Shown piece after piece: positions 21,655 through 35,474 of a stretch of 64,000 bases of DNA. The stretch's first letter is position 1; every line of letters starts with the position of its first letter. Made by a program: the position numbers and the translations under genes. The stretch lies in NCBI GenBank assembly GCA_015501075.1, contig JADNYJ010000026.1:186001-250000 (forward strand). The letters are read 5' to 3'. The notes below the pieces were generated by a model that saw nothing but the letters and a program-made list of their open reading frames with translations, did no database searches and had not been told where the DNA came from. The DNA comes from Gymnopilus junonius (taxonomy: Eukaryota > Basidiomycota > Agaricomycetes > Agaricales > Galerinaceae).

Positions 21655-24137
21655 TCACTTAGCACTGACCAGCTTCTCGAGGTCGTAACCTCCAGATATC
21701 TGGAATTCAGAAGCACCTGTGCTCGCCATAACACCACCTTTCTTGGTGAGACGGCCCCGAGCTCGGACAACAGCTTGCATCCGTTTTTCTGCATCACCAC
21801 TGTGGTCTCTATCCCAATCTTCACCCTTATCCTTATTAGCCGCCCGATGCGGTTTTGTCTTAGGCGTCTTTTGCTTAGATGTATTTCCACCACCTTTGAC
21901 TGACTTAGGAGCTTCTCGCAACGCGAACGCTTTGGCCAAGTGGCCGAGGTGAAGATTTCGAATGTGAAATATGTGTTTTTCGCTGGACGGATGGGTGGCA
22001 TAGGCCCTCATGTGCGAATGGAATGCGTTTCGCGCCAAGGAGGCATTCTAAAGCGAAATTCCAAAAATTTTAGATCAGTGCCCAGACTGATAATCAAAAA
22101 CTTACATCTTTACTACGCAAGACCCAACGTTCGAAAGCTAACTGAACTTCCGTTGCTCGCTCTTCGTATTCAGAACCTTTTCCGCCAAACCCTGCGCGGA
22201 GAAGGTCCTCGGCAGAGACGGCTTGTAAGGACACTTTCGAGCTAGATTCCTCATTTTTCTCGCCCTGCATTTTACCCTCCACCCATTTTACCCATTCCAC
22301 CTCACTTGGAGCAACAAAGCTCCAAGCTTCACCTCCTTTTCCAGCACGGGCCGTTCTTCCGACACGATGAACGTACTCGGTAGCACCACCCTCCGTTGGC
22401 AAATCGTATTGAATGACGGCGCGGACCAGAGGCAGATCCAGACCGCGGGCTGCAACTGATGTACAAAAGAGGATGGAAGACGTTTCCTGAACAGGCTTGT
22501 TTTTTACTTGCGATCCTGCGAACCCTTTCAGAGCCGCGAGACGAATGGGAGTAGGCAGAGAGCCATGCAGTCGAAATATGGTCATGCCGGGTAATAATGA
22601 GCATGTCGCTTGAACCTTTTGAGGATCCGAGCTTTTGGGCGCAACTTCCATCTCATCTTTCTCTTCTTCTTCGGAATCGTTATCAGATGATTGAGATTCT
22701 GCGCCATCCATGGCAGAACCGCCGAAGAGATTCCAGTGGAAGTCAACTGAATCTGTGCAGCTGAGAAAAATGATAATTTTAATTCCTCGTCGACCATGGG
22801 TTTCCGCAGCAAGTTTTCGCAAGAGTGCAACAAGAGAGACCAGGCGAAGTTTTAGAGGTACCGTCACATATTTTTGAGAAAGTTGGGAAGGCGGAGTGAG
22901 GGTTTCTGTCACGGGTCCAGCAGTGTCTGACTTCTGTTCATCCTTATCGGCTTCTGTTGGCTTGATCATCAACGGATTTGTTAGTGCTGTACCTGCAAGC
23001 TTTTGGACGTCCTCTCGAATAGTGGCGGAACACAGTATGGTCCTCCTTCTTCGCTCCCAATCCCAGCCGCCAACTTCCATACTTTTCCCTTCCTCCATAG
23101 CCTGTTTGGCCAATCGTTGGCGTCCGTCAAGACCCTGGACGATACCCTTGATTGTTTCTTCAAAGCCCAATTCCATGAGTTGATCAGCTTCGTCAAGCAC
23201 AAGCCAACGGCATTTTCCAACGTTGAACGAGGAGGTATTTTGTAGATGGTCGAGAAGACGACCAGGAGTAGAAACAAGTATGGGGAGGCCCTTGCGTAAC
23301 TTAGCCTTTTCGTGGGTTCGAGTGGCGCCTCCAACCAGCACTCCAGAGACCATCCATCGGGTGAGATGGGTTGAACTGTCAGACTCAGCCGTAGAGTCGT
23401 CTTCGGGACGCAGTCGCATTTTAAGTAGCGCTTCTAAGACATCTGAAATTTGTTTGGCCAATTCACGGGTTGGGGCAATAATGATGGCAAGAGTGCCAAT
23501 GGACCTATCAATGTAGGATAGAGAACTCAATGGTAATAAGTCCTGAATTATGGGAAGCAAGTAAGATAAGGTCTTTCCAGATCCAGTTTGGGACTGAAGA
23601 AACACATCTCGAGATGCCTTCGATGGAGAGATTGACAAGAGGACAGGAAGTGCAGCACGCTGGATGGCAGTGGGCTTGTGGATGTCCATTTTAATTGTCA
23701 TATGTGATATTAATAAGGGGTTGAGACCGAGTCCAGTAAAGGTGGATGAATCGAGAGGGGCATTGCTCGGTGTGGTCACAGGAGATTGGACGGGCTGCGA
23801 TGCAGCAGGTACCTCAACCTTGGGATTGTAAGAGAAGAGGGAGGATATTATTTGAGTCGGTCGGGCAGGTTTCGGTTGAGGAGTAAATGCTTCATCCTGG
23901 ACCCGTACTTTCTTGCGAGGCGGTTCATCGGCAGTGGCTGCAGGCTTGCCTTCCGTATGCGATTTTCGCTTTAACGTGCGTTTCGCCTTTAATCTGTTAA
24001 TACAAGTTAGAAGGCGAGTGGGTAGTCTGGAAGCAAAAAAACTTGCACCTTTCTGTCCATCTGCCGCTTTTCTTTCCTGTTGATTTGGTCGGGACATGGT
24101 CATCCACTGCGATGTTGAGAACTAGGTCATCGTCCAT
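21655..24137 (-). CDS. DBP7: DEAD-box ATP-dependent RNA helicase Dbp7
   Basis: Three exons (24137-24049, 23993-22106, 22047-21655) total 2,370 nt, 789 residues. The start is [20 protein letters not shown], spliced to [13 protein letters not shown]; the longer open frame beginning at 24103 is out of frame and not the real start. Helicase motifs: Q motif ([25 protein letters not shown]), [51 protein letters not shown] and [15 protein letters not shown]. The C-terminus is Lys-rich and ends [12 protein letters not shown]. Dbp7 (DDX31) acts in the nucleolus in 60S ribosome assembly. It is divergent from ESA1, with 133 bp between start codons. Confidence 0.93.
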
Positions 24138-24270
24138 TTTCATAAGAAAAGCTTATTGGATCACTCTGAATTGAGATACATATTACATAATCCATCGAGT
24201 CAAAAAACTCATTGTTGGCGTTGGGCTGGCCTGCAATTCGCTCTTCGTCTTACTCTTCTACTCCTTTTGT

Positions 24271-26122
<1,852 letters not shown>

Positions 26123-26229
26123 ACTCAATTCGATTTTTGTTTTTGTTTTGGAATGTAGAATGTACAGTATATAAAAATTGATGCTGCCTGTATTATAGTA
26201 ATACCACAAATTTATATTAAGAGTCGTGA

Positions 26230-26923
26230 TTACTCATACTGTACTGTCGAGCTGGTATCGGTTTCCTTGGTCTGGGGTGTCCTGTGGCGAAGATGTTCGG
26301 AAGCCTGTTCTCCGATGGGTAAATGACGGCGGCTAATGGTTGGAGACGGAGGCAGGGATGCAGCAGGAGAGAACACGCCTACACCTGACAATTTACCTTC
26401 TCCTGCATAGAATACAGGAGGCTCAGATGGAGAATCTGTGGAAGTCGAACTGGAAGGTGTCGACGTTCCAGTGTAAACATTGAGCTTTTTATGGGTATCG
26501 TTCGAATCGCTATTGATGTCTGAATCTGACGGGGGACTCGCTGCACCATTGAGTTGGATTGATGGAGGTGATTCCGTATGGATTGTGGCCTTGTCGCTCG
26601 TCGACGCCTTTACATCGTCAATAACGCCTAATGTTCTAGCAATTCCATACGACGCAATATCCTGATCGTGGTCCATTGTTAGGTATAAGTATTACTCCAA
26701 AAAATAAAATAAAGAAGCTGACCAGTAAACCAAGAATAATCACCGGTAGACTGACCAGGACCGCAAGCACACGGCAGGAATATGCGATTCTAGCCACCCA
26801 AGAATCTGGTTCGTAAAACCAAAGGTATTCAAGGTAAAGTGCCCAGAGAGTGCTCGGGATCGACGCCAGAGATATTTGAGAGACTTGAGAGGAAACTTCA
26901 GACGCGTAGAAGGTTATGTTCAT
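26230..26923 (-). CDS. Small membrane protein of unknown function
   Basis: Two exons (26923-26723 and 26661-26230) give 210 residues. I do not recognise the family. The N-terminal half has two hydrophobic stretches, SIPSTLWALYLEYLWFY and VLAVLVSLPVIILGLLDIA, consistent with two membrane passes. The second runs over the splice into SYGIARTLGVIDD. The C-terminal half is Ser/Thr/Pro-rich and probably disordered (STPSSSTSTDSPSEPP and SPAASLPPSPT), with many possible phosphorylation sites. The intron is GTCAGC..GATCAG and keeps frame. It is convergent with ESA1 (107 bp between the stops), so it is probably expressed from its own promoter near 26.9-27.0 kb. Confidence 0.7.
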
Positions 26924-27377
26924 CCTTGTAGAAATGCGTGTGGAGCGTATCAAGACTTGTCGGCACAGAAAGAAGGTCTCTTAACGAGAAGTGAATAATT
27001 TAACGTCCTTTCTTTTTTTGCCAGGACTGGGCTCCGAGCACGATAGATGAATGTTCGTTCAGCGGAGGATCAAACAGAAATAGGTTCTAATGCGGGGCAA
27101 GGGCACAACTGAATCACATGACTATCCAAGATTTGAGGTAGACAGAAATGTATTTTTCAAAATTTGTCTACAGTCTAAAATCCAAAGCCAACTCCTAAAT
27201 AATCCGGGGGAATAGTATGACATGCGTCAAGCATGGTAATGAGATGGGGGAATAGTGAAATCTCATAGCATGTCCGTTCTAGAAAATACACGAGGGCAGA
27301 ATGCAAACAAAGCGGGGATACATATCCAAGCAGATGAAAAAAGATATACGACGACAGGTGACCAGAGAAATGGGAAG
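26924..27377. other. Spacer between CSL and the small membrane protein gene
   Basis: 454 bp holding the 3' end of the CSL transcript and the promoter of the membrane protein. No gene or motif is supportable. Confidence 0.5.
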
Positions 27378-30300
27378 TTAAGGATACATGGTACTGGATG
27401 GGAATACTACACCGTCGGAACGAATGAGAATGATGGGCCGACGCTTGACAATCTGCGACTCGGGCGGCAGGCATCCAAGAACCTCTGTGCACCGAACCTC
27501 GACATAGGGCGAAGGCTCAGATCCGAAGAAGACATGCACGGGGTCCGTCTTGGAGAAGTTCTCTCCGTAGACGGTGAGCATCTTCGACGCATGAGGGTTT
27601 GGCTTCGAGAGCACCTGTCGTGACGAAGAGCAATTCGACTTGGGCACCTCTGCCGCACGGTCCGGAGGAAGGTATTTCACGACGCCAGGGAAGGGCGTCA
27701 CAGGTTTTGAGGGTATAGGGAACGAACCCGTCTGTGGTGCATGTTGATTATCAAAGAGGACGGGAGGGACGTAGAAATTGTAACGAATTTGGTCTATTGG
27801 AAGATTTGTCAGATCAAAAGTGAGAGGATATTTGAAGAGTACTAACCAGTGCCAACGATGGTCCATACGCTAGTCTCGCCGATGTCGACTTGCCAGAGGG
27901 CACCTGACGAAGCGCCAGCGTCGCTCGACGATCCACGTCGAGAAGAAACAGACCCAGCAGAGCTTGGCCTTCGCCTTCCTTTGCCAACAGGCTTGTTGAT
28001 GCCGCCCGCACTAGACGTTGAACGTTTCTTCTTCATGACACGACCTCCATCATTGGATGGTAGGAATTCGGAGCCTGACGGGGACGCGGGTTCGCTGTCG
28101 ACTTTTCCGGGGTGTGAGAAGTACTCATTAGTGCTCGAAGGACCTACTGTAGGTGATATAGGTGATCCAGGAATAGCAGGAGAGCCAGAACCAGCACCCT
28201 GAGTCGTGTTCCATTGACGGCCTTCGATTGGACGATACGTATTGACCTTTTCACCCATGCAAGACAAGAAGGCGCCAGTGATGCCAGTAGTTCCTGGTTC
28301 CGGCGCGCCTTTAGAGGGATCATAAACCTCGAACGCAATCTTGTGGAGCTGAGAGACTGGGTCTCCACAAACTTCTCCGGGTGCACAATAATGGTCGGCA
28401 ATGCCCTTGGCTCCCTCCTGCAGACCTCCGCCAACGACAGTGGTTTGATGATCTACCTTGCGAATGATCAGAACAGGACTAACAACGCCCGAAGTCAAGC
28501 ACTGCAGGACGACAGTTTGATTGTAGTAAATCGGGATTTGCGACCCATTATTGGTAAATGGGATCGCATTCGGAGGAGGTGAAGGGTAATCAGGTTGGGG
28601 TGGTGGTGGCGGCGGCGCATCAAGGCCTGCACCGGCCGGCTTGTTGACATCGACGATGTACATGACGAAGGGGTCTGTAGAATCATATTGTACTCAGTCA
28701 AACGAAACTTTGAATCAATGAAAAATTAGTCTTACCCCAGCTAGCGGTCCGAGCAATGAAAGAGGGGGTAGTTGTGCGCGATCGCTGGTCTAGACCCATG
28801 AGAGGGGCACCATCAGAACCTTTAAAAGAAGATCCTGAACCGGAAACGCAAAGATATTTTGTGGAGACAGTCTGGGAGCGTAAGCGATGGAATAAAGATA
28901 TTGTTGATCCATGATTGATGCACACTGTCAGAGAAGAGAAGTTAGAACTTGACAAGTCTGCAACATCTGATAAAATTTTACCGACATTCCAAGTTTTTCG
29001 CACTTTGCCTCTTCTTACTTGGCTTACTGATGACCTTGATTGGTCGGCTGGGGAAGACGCCAATTACGCGTTCAGGTTCGTCGTCTGAAGTTGGAGCGGT
29101 AATTTTCACGAGCGCTTCGACCTTTTTCTTCTTTTCATCGACGTCGGAAATAAAGAGCTGTTTGCCCACACAACGGCCGATGTAAGTCGTTCCTGATGGG
29201 GGGTCGCTCACATCGAAAGATTTGCCCGACGATCCCGTCCATTCGATAGTACCTTCTTGTGGTGCCGGCTCTCCGGAGATAGAGACGACAACTCGGGGTG
29301 GACATAACTTGGGTTCCTCCCCGCGACGAACAACGTCTGACCACCACGAGTTTCCAATCATGATGGCCGTTGGAGGGGGACAAAGGAATCTACGGAACAT
29401 TGGTCAGCAAGACAGAAAGAGAATCAGAACCAAAAAAAAACTGACCGTTTCTCAGTGCCGTAAGATTTTTGGGCAACCTTACTGGACATGACGATAACGG
29501 TGCGTTCTCCAAAGGCCAATCTGTTGGGCGTCCGGACATACTGGTCGAGGAAAGGTCTGAATCACCCATTAGTTTACACTTGGATTTTTCTCAATAGAAG
29601 AATTTACCGAATGAAAGTCTGCAGGTCATTCGAGGCGCCCATAATTGGGTGACCTTGGAGTTTCATGCGAGCCAAGGTCTCGTCTACGGTATGCATACGC
29701 ATCTCAGGGTGAGAGTTACCTAAGTAGTGCATATCATCGTATGGAGAAACGGGATTCTCTCGGAAAGAGTGGGTGGCATGAGGAGCTACACCGCGCATAA
29801 GATCAGAACCATGATTGCTTTGAATATGGGGGGGCACGTTGGAGGGTGCATTCTGGTGGCTGTAACGATCGGGCGGGAATCGGCCTAGTCGGTCGTGGAA
29901 GTGCTGCATGGCAGACGGCCCAAAGGGAAGGCCGCTGTTCATGTTGCCAATGGTATAATCGTCGGGGTATTCGGAATGATATCCATTTGAGCCGACGCCG
30001 GGAAGACGCCTGTCGTGAATGTCGCCAAAGCCCTGGGGAGAATAGTCTTTTCCTGGGACAGGAGGGAAGCCAGTGGGGTGGTGCAAGCTGGTGACGGAGT
30101 CTGAAGGAGTGAGCGGGGATACTTTACCGCTACTGAGATTGGTAATGAGGTCGTATGGGTTGCTATTGGAACTGTTGAACGACGGAACCGAGTCAGCAAA
30201 CGAGGGATGGGAGTAGATGCTGTCCGAGCTCATGCCGAAGCCGTGGCCCAGAGAAGAGGAAGAAGAGGCATTGGTGCGGTATCGCTGGGAATTGAAGGAG

Positions 30301-30508
30301 GTTGGCGAGGCAGAGTCAGAAAAGAGGCTGTAACTGGAGTGGTCAGAGGTGTCCATGGGTTCGGACTGGTCAAAGGGATGGTGCTGGAGATGGGTGTTGA
30401 TGTGGGGGTGGGTGGGAGAGGCATTGTCGTTGTGGATATTGAAGGACTGGTCGAGGTCGGACTGGGGATAGAGGGGCTGGCTGTTGGGGGCGGAAAGTCA
30501 AGGGACAT
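27378..30508 (-). CDS. CSL (CBF1/Su(H)/Lag-1) family transcription factor
   Basis: Roughly 900 residues. A long Ser/Pro/Asn-rich N-terminus precedes the RHR-N part, with KRFLCPPPTAIMIGNSWW (the CSL DNA-contact signature). The beta-trefoil follows with PLMGLDQRSRTTTPSFIART, MYIVDVNKPAGAG and SPVLIIRKVDHQT, DPVSQLHKIAFEVYD, and then a C-terminal IPT/RHR-C domain (MLTVYGENFSKTDPVHVFFG). Insertions inside the trefoil are normal in fungal CSL proteins. Fission yeast Cbf11/Cbf12 are characterised members that bind GTGRGAA-type sites. I place the start at 30508 (MSLDFPPP). The frame there joins the long coding frame only if the G5 run at 30486-30490 is one base short; otherwise the first in-frame ATG is 30356, losing a coding-looking stretch (QPLYPQSDLDQSFN). 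Confidence 0.88.
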
Positions 30509-33500
30509 TTTGGCGGATGGATGAGCACCGTTGAGTTCTGCAGCGACTGTGATCGGTCTGCGGAACATGCCGAGCTTAACTCACTGACTACTCACCTTTG
30601 CCGCCCTGCTACTTGTTCAGCGCCGGGGCGTAAATGCAACAAAGGGGTCTCCAATCTTCCTCCTCTTTTATCAGTAGAATACCTTGCCCCGAACTCTATT
30701 TCGACCGTCTGACATTGCCGCGGATTCCGGTTTAGATCACAGATTTACCTCCGTTCTTCATCGAGAACATATCTGCACTGTTTAATCCTCCATTAGTCAC
30801 TTCCCACATTTTCCCCACAATCTGCCTTCTTCCACCTATCGGTTCCCTGCGCTTTTCCGTCTCTGTCTCCCTACGACCCGCTCCGGATTGTATTCCCCAC
30901 TGCCCGATTGGTCCTCTCCTCTTTATCCAACCCAATCCACGTGGAACTCACCTTGCCGTGTCGGCGGAATTACTTGATGGAATCTGATTTTTCGATCGAC
31001 TTGGCAGATCGTAAATAGCGTTTCGGCCCCTCCCGATATTTATGTTTTCCAAGATTTGCATCCGTTTGCCCCGAATCTCTGGACGCTTTCAAACTGCGTT
31101 CCTTCGATCCATCCCATCTCAGCTTGACTTTCCACCACCGACCTCGACTACTCTAAGAGACGTGTTATAGACTCCGTCGCTCCTCCTACTTCATAGCCGC
31201 TGATCATGAGGTCTGGGTGATACTTCCTGCCACCTTTTTCTAAGAATATCGGGGACTGGCGATATTCACCATCCCTTCGGCAGCATTTCCAGCCTGCATA
31301 AATTCACTTCAAATCGATCGTATACCTTCTCTAGAGCCGGCGAGCGTTACTTCGTGGTTTCTGCGTGGGTGTCTCCCATCAATTTCTCGAGCAAGTTATT
31401 GAATCCCAATGTCTTTTTCCCCGAAGTCAACCCAGCAACACAAATATCAATTGGCTTTCGGAATTCAAAAATATCTAAATTCTCAGTAGTTCCACGGATG
31501 CATCCGAGAAAAGGTAGGAAAAAGTAATGACGGCATCGAGACCTCACAATTGAATCAAGTCCAAAGATGCACATGGAACCCTTGATCATGCGTCAGCAGA
31601 CTGATATCTGCGGGCGTGCCTACATCTTCTAATCTTTCATTCTTGTTCGTCCAGACTCTCTTTCCAAGAATAAAGCACTTTATTCACTGCTTGAAGTTAG
31701 GAAATGCAGACTACTTTAGTGGTAAATTGCCTGTCCACATACATATACCATGAGCCGGCGGCTCCATTTCAATATTTCTTTGACATTTCGGACATTGTAA
31801 TCGTCGATGAATCATCCCCTTCGGCATGGAAAAGCGACGACGAAATGAATTCTTTGCTCTCGTAAAGAACCTAAAATCAGACGTGCCTGATCTACTTTTG
31901 AAAGACGACCGAGCACGAGGTGCACACAAGCCAATGTAAGATTTGGGAACAGCGTCCCAAAATATCGTCATTGACAGACTTTAGAAGCAAATGACTGCGC
32001 AAAGATGATATTCGAGTTCAGAGGCCCAATTAGCCCCGTATTATCATCCTAACCATGTGCCATAAGCGCGTCAACTTTGAAAGTGTTTCAAAAGGAGATA
32101 CTTAACTATGGATAGTGCTCTATTGAGGCCGTCCTGACAAGTTCTGATGACAGGCAGGATTCGATATTGGAAAAACCTTTGCAAGAGATCCTAACAGTCT
32201 TAAATGCGCGGTGTTGTGAGGGTGATAGACGAATAGCATCATGAGAGTTTTCTTTTCTAAGATCACTTATTTTCCGCCGAGACGAATTCATAGTCGGGTC
32301 CCTCTGCGCGAGACATAAATGAATTCGTTCCTTGATACAGTAGGTATTCGGCAAAGGCTCCATTAACGTTGCCTTCGGATATCTGTAGTCCTCAGGCTCC
32401 CGAGAGACTGGCAGTAAAGGTCCTTTGAAGTACCTATGTCCAAGGTTCAAGCTTTACTTACCAAATAGATAACGAAGCCGCCAAATTAAGTCTGCACCTA
32501 TGAGGAAGTCATGACGAAATGAAAAACATCGACAGCATCGACTTCAAACCATTAACTGAATCAGCATATGCCAGTCTCGAAGCTTCCCAATCAGATATCC
32601 GAGGGCTCAAGCTAGTTAGTTGCCTTAAGCCGTTTAAAAAAAGAAACGACAGTTATGGTCGGAACGTAACGTACTTTGTTGGCCTCTAAGCGTGCTGTCT
32701 ATTTGACAATTTAGCTGCCGAACTGATCTCCAGGAGAGATTTAGACACATTTGATCGTAAATCGGGCCACCAGGAGCCGGGGATGACTGACCTTAAAGAT
32801 ACGGACTGGAGCAGGGTACAAAAAGTGCCAGTGGATAAGCCGAACCATACCGAATGATGGTGGTAGACGATACCGGATACGGGAACTGCTCATTTGTAAA
32901 TAAGCGAGTACAAAATGAGATGGGGGCAGTCATAATTGGAATGATGTCGGAAGGCAGTGGGGCTCCGTCATGAAGGCAGGGTTTAATAGATTATTCAGAC
33001 TCGGGCGTCTTTGAAGGTCGGCCGAAGTAGCAACTACGTCTGTTGCAGGTTTGAAGAGCCCAAAGATATGACCTCAGACTATGATAAAGTCTCCCAGTCG
33101 GCTGCCTCGGCCCAGATCCTGCCAGAAGTCACAAGGAGTGATCGAGAAATTGTCAAATCCTAAGTATTATGAAGAAAGGATGTAAGACGCGTCGTCCATA
33201 GCTGCGTTCGCACTAGGAGATTTTAGAGAGTACAGAATTCGACCTTCGCCTACAAATAATGAGCGGCAACTGGGTTACTGATTTCGGCACGCTTAAAGAA
33301 CCTCCCCAGGTCGGATGGAAGCGGACCACGCCATCGCAGAGAACAAAGATGTGCACTTGAAGCCGAGCATAGGGCATCTGAAGGATGTCTTGAATGGCGA
33401 TGAGAGCATGAGGCAAAGCTTTGTAGCAAAACAAAGTTTGTGCGGCATGGGCTTGTGACGGCGCAAGTGACGGTGACCACCTTGCCGCGTTTTGCCAAAT

Positions 33501-33720
33501 GTAGGTACCGTCCCGCTCAACATCCTTCGTTCACCGTCCAGGACGCCTCCACCAGCCCCCGCAGAGCTGACCTCCCCATCTGCCCTTGGCAGCCCTTCAT
33601 TTTTTTCCTCGGTTGCTGGTTGTACATATCTATTTCCTACTGCTATTCAGGCATTAAAGGAACCCAGGTGGTTCCTTCTCTGATAACATAGTGTCGCCTC
33701 TGCCACGAGTTTTGAGCGAG
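30509..33720. other. 3.2-kb gene-free interval
   Basis: No coding region with recognisable motif or splice pattern. Small minus-strand frames (31347-31589, 31711-31971, 32106-32450, 33213-33523) look random. The first 600 bp are C/T-rich on the plus strand and probably include a long CSL 5' leader. Divergent transcription of CSL and the unknown gene at 33721 makes this a shared upstream region. Confidence 0.55.
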
Positions 33721-35474
33721 ATGTCGGGCTCGTCCTATCGTCTGCAAACACCACGGCCACGTCAGCCACCCTCTCCTCTAAATTTCGACAATTCCTTCAA
33801 GCCTTCATCCGTCCTAAGCAGTCATCAAGACTCTGAGACTCTTCTCTATGATCTTCCTTCGACCATTTCAATGTCCCCTCCTACAAGTCCTAAACCAGTT
33901 GGTAGAATAAATTCTCCCACATCACCTTCCTTTACTAGCCGCTCTAGGGGACACAGAAGTGGCCGTCCAACACCTCCACCAAGCGGCCGGAACAGATCTG
34001 CGACACCATCAGCAGTAGCCGCCAGCGAACTTGAGCAATTTGCAGAGTATTGCCGTGCATGGTAATTAAAAATTTGGTAACCTTTTATTGAAGAACATGG
34101 GAGACTCATGAGAGATTATCAGGTATTATTGCCAGGACGATAATGCAGGCCGTCTTATGACACAAACTCTTGCCACTCTTCCGCCGTCCCAACGTGCTCC
34201 TTTCTCAAGATTGCAAGCTTCGATAAGATCAGCATATCATCGTTCTGTGAACGCACGTAGACATGCAGAATTTCAAGCCCATCTAAGTACCACCACTCCG
34301 GGTGGCTCCCTGTTGCCCCACGCCCGACTAAACCCTCGTGAAAAGGCAGCGCAGAAAGGTAAATTGAATTCATATCACCGCTGTCGCTCATTTATGACAT
34401 TGTGCAACCATTAAAGAACGATATGAACGAACGGAACGATTTGTGCGCAATTGGTGTAATCCAGGGATGCCTGGCACCAAACCATTTTTTGAGGGGTACG
34501 TACATTTTGCCATTCCGTCAGATCTACTTTGTTAATAACTTTATACCGCAAAATGTTTGGCAGATTGTGGGCATTAATGCGATTGCAGGTCGTACCAGAG
34601 GAACTCGGTGGTGCAGGAAGGAATCGAGTTGAATGGGAGTTTGATGACACTGTATTCAAGGAAGCCGCGTAAGTGATTCATGATTTGATCTCTGAAATAA
34701 CTAACTCGTGGCTTCTTTTCTGAAATTGGACAGTGGGAAGGACTTCATGCTCGAAGCCATAGATTTTCTCAAAGGGGTTTGTTCTTCTCATGTACCGGCA
34801 ACTGAACATATTCCTTACTTTTGATCTTCCTTCGCGGTTAGGTACTGGCATTCGAAGAGACACCCTCCTCAAAGACGTCGGCGTCTTATGGACGCAGGAA
34901 AGACTCAAATTTCCCCCCAATACATTCTCGCGCACAATCGCAGCCTTTACCTTCTCATCAGAAATCCCCTGAAGTTGGCTCAATTGTGCAACCCAAACGC
35001 ACCCGAGCACCTAGTGACCCATTCCTGGACGCTCCCCAGTCCCGATCCCTTGGAACCTCTCACTCCCCGAATGCTGATTCTTTCCTTACATCGTCAGGTA
35101 CGGATGCAGAAGAACCACCCAGTCCCATGGTTCCCTACGGTGATTCTCCAAACCTTCAATTATATGAAGAAGATGCACCCGATGCCGATGAACAGTATCT
35201 TCGAACATGGACGTCGCCTGATCTGACCAATCCTGAAATCTTGAAACTTTTGGATTTATTTCCCTCCTTTGTTTCCCGGAGATCTTTACCCCGCTTTCCC
35301 GTGTCTTCATCTCGGCACGTGGATATAGAGGAGGGCGAGGACGAGGGACCGGAGGGAAGGCAGATTCATTTTGGGACGGGATCAATGTGGGTTAGTTCAA
35401 AGCAGCGCAGCGACGCCTGGGAAGGTGGATGGTGGACTAGATTTGTCATATGGTGGAGGAAGATATTTTGCTAA
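33721..35474 (+). CDS. Conserved-looking protein of unknown function
   Basis: I do not recognise the family. It starts MSGSSYRLQTPRPRQPPSPL, a Pro/Ser/Arg-rich disordered region to about residue 110. A compact, probably helical middle follows: ELEQFAEYCRAWYYCQDDNA, then LATLPPSQRAPFSRLQASIR, REKAAQKERYERTERFVRNW, PFFEGLWALMRLQVVPEELG and FKEAAGKDFMLEAIDFLKGV. The tail is again low-complexity with an acidic block (DIEEGEDEGPEG), ending in a Trp-rich hydrophobic stretch (WEGGWWTRFVIWWRKIFC) that could be a membrane-associated helix. At least five short GT..AG introns join in frame, which is good evidence of a real gene. Confidence 0.75.

Noticed and set aside
22106..24103. DBP7 start at the ATG 24103
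   Set aside because: This frame reads [14 protein letters not shown] and runs through an intron. The ATG at 24137 gives the family's N-terminus and splices to RLKAKRT.
30230..30568. 112-codon Pro/Ser/Thr frame overlapping the CSL N-terminus
   Set aside because: It is the alternative frame of the CSL coding strand; only its first residues (MSLDFPPP) are likely to belong to CSL.
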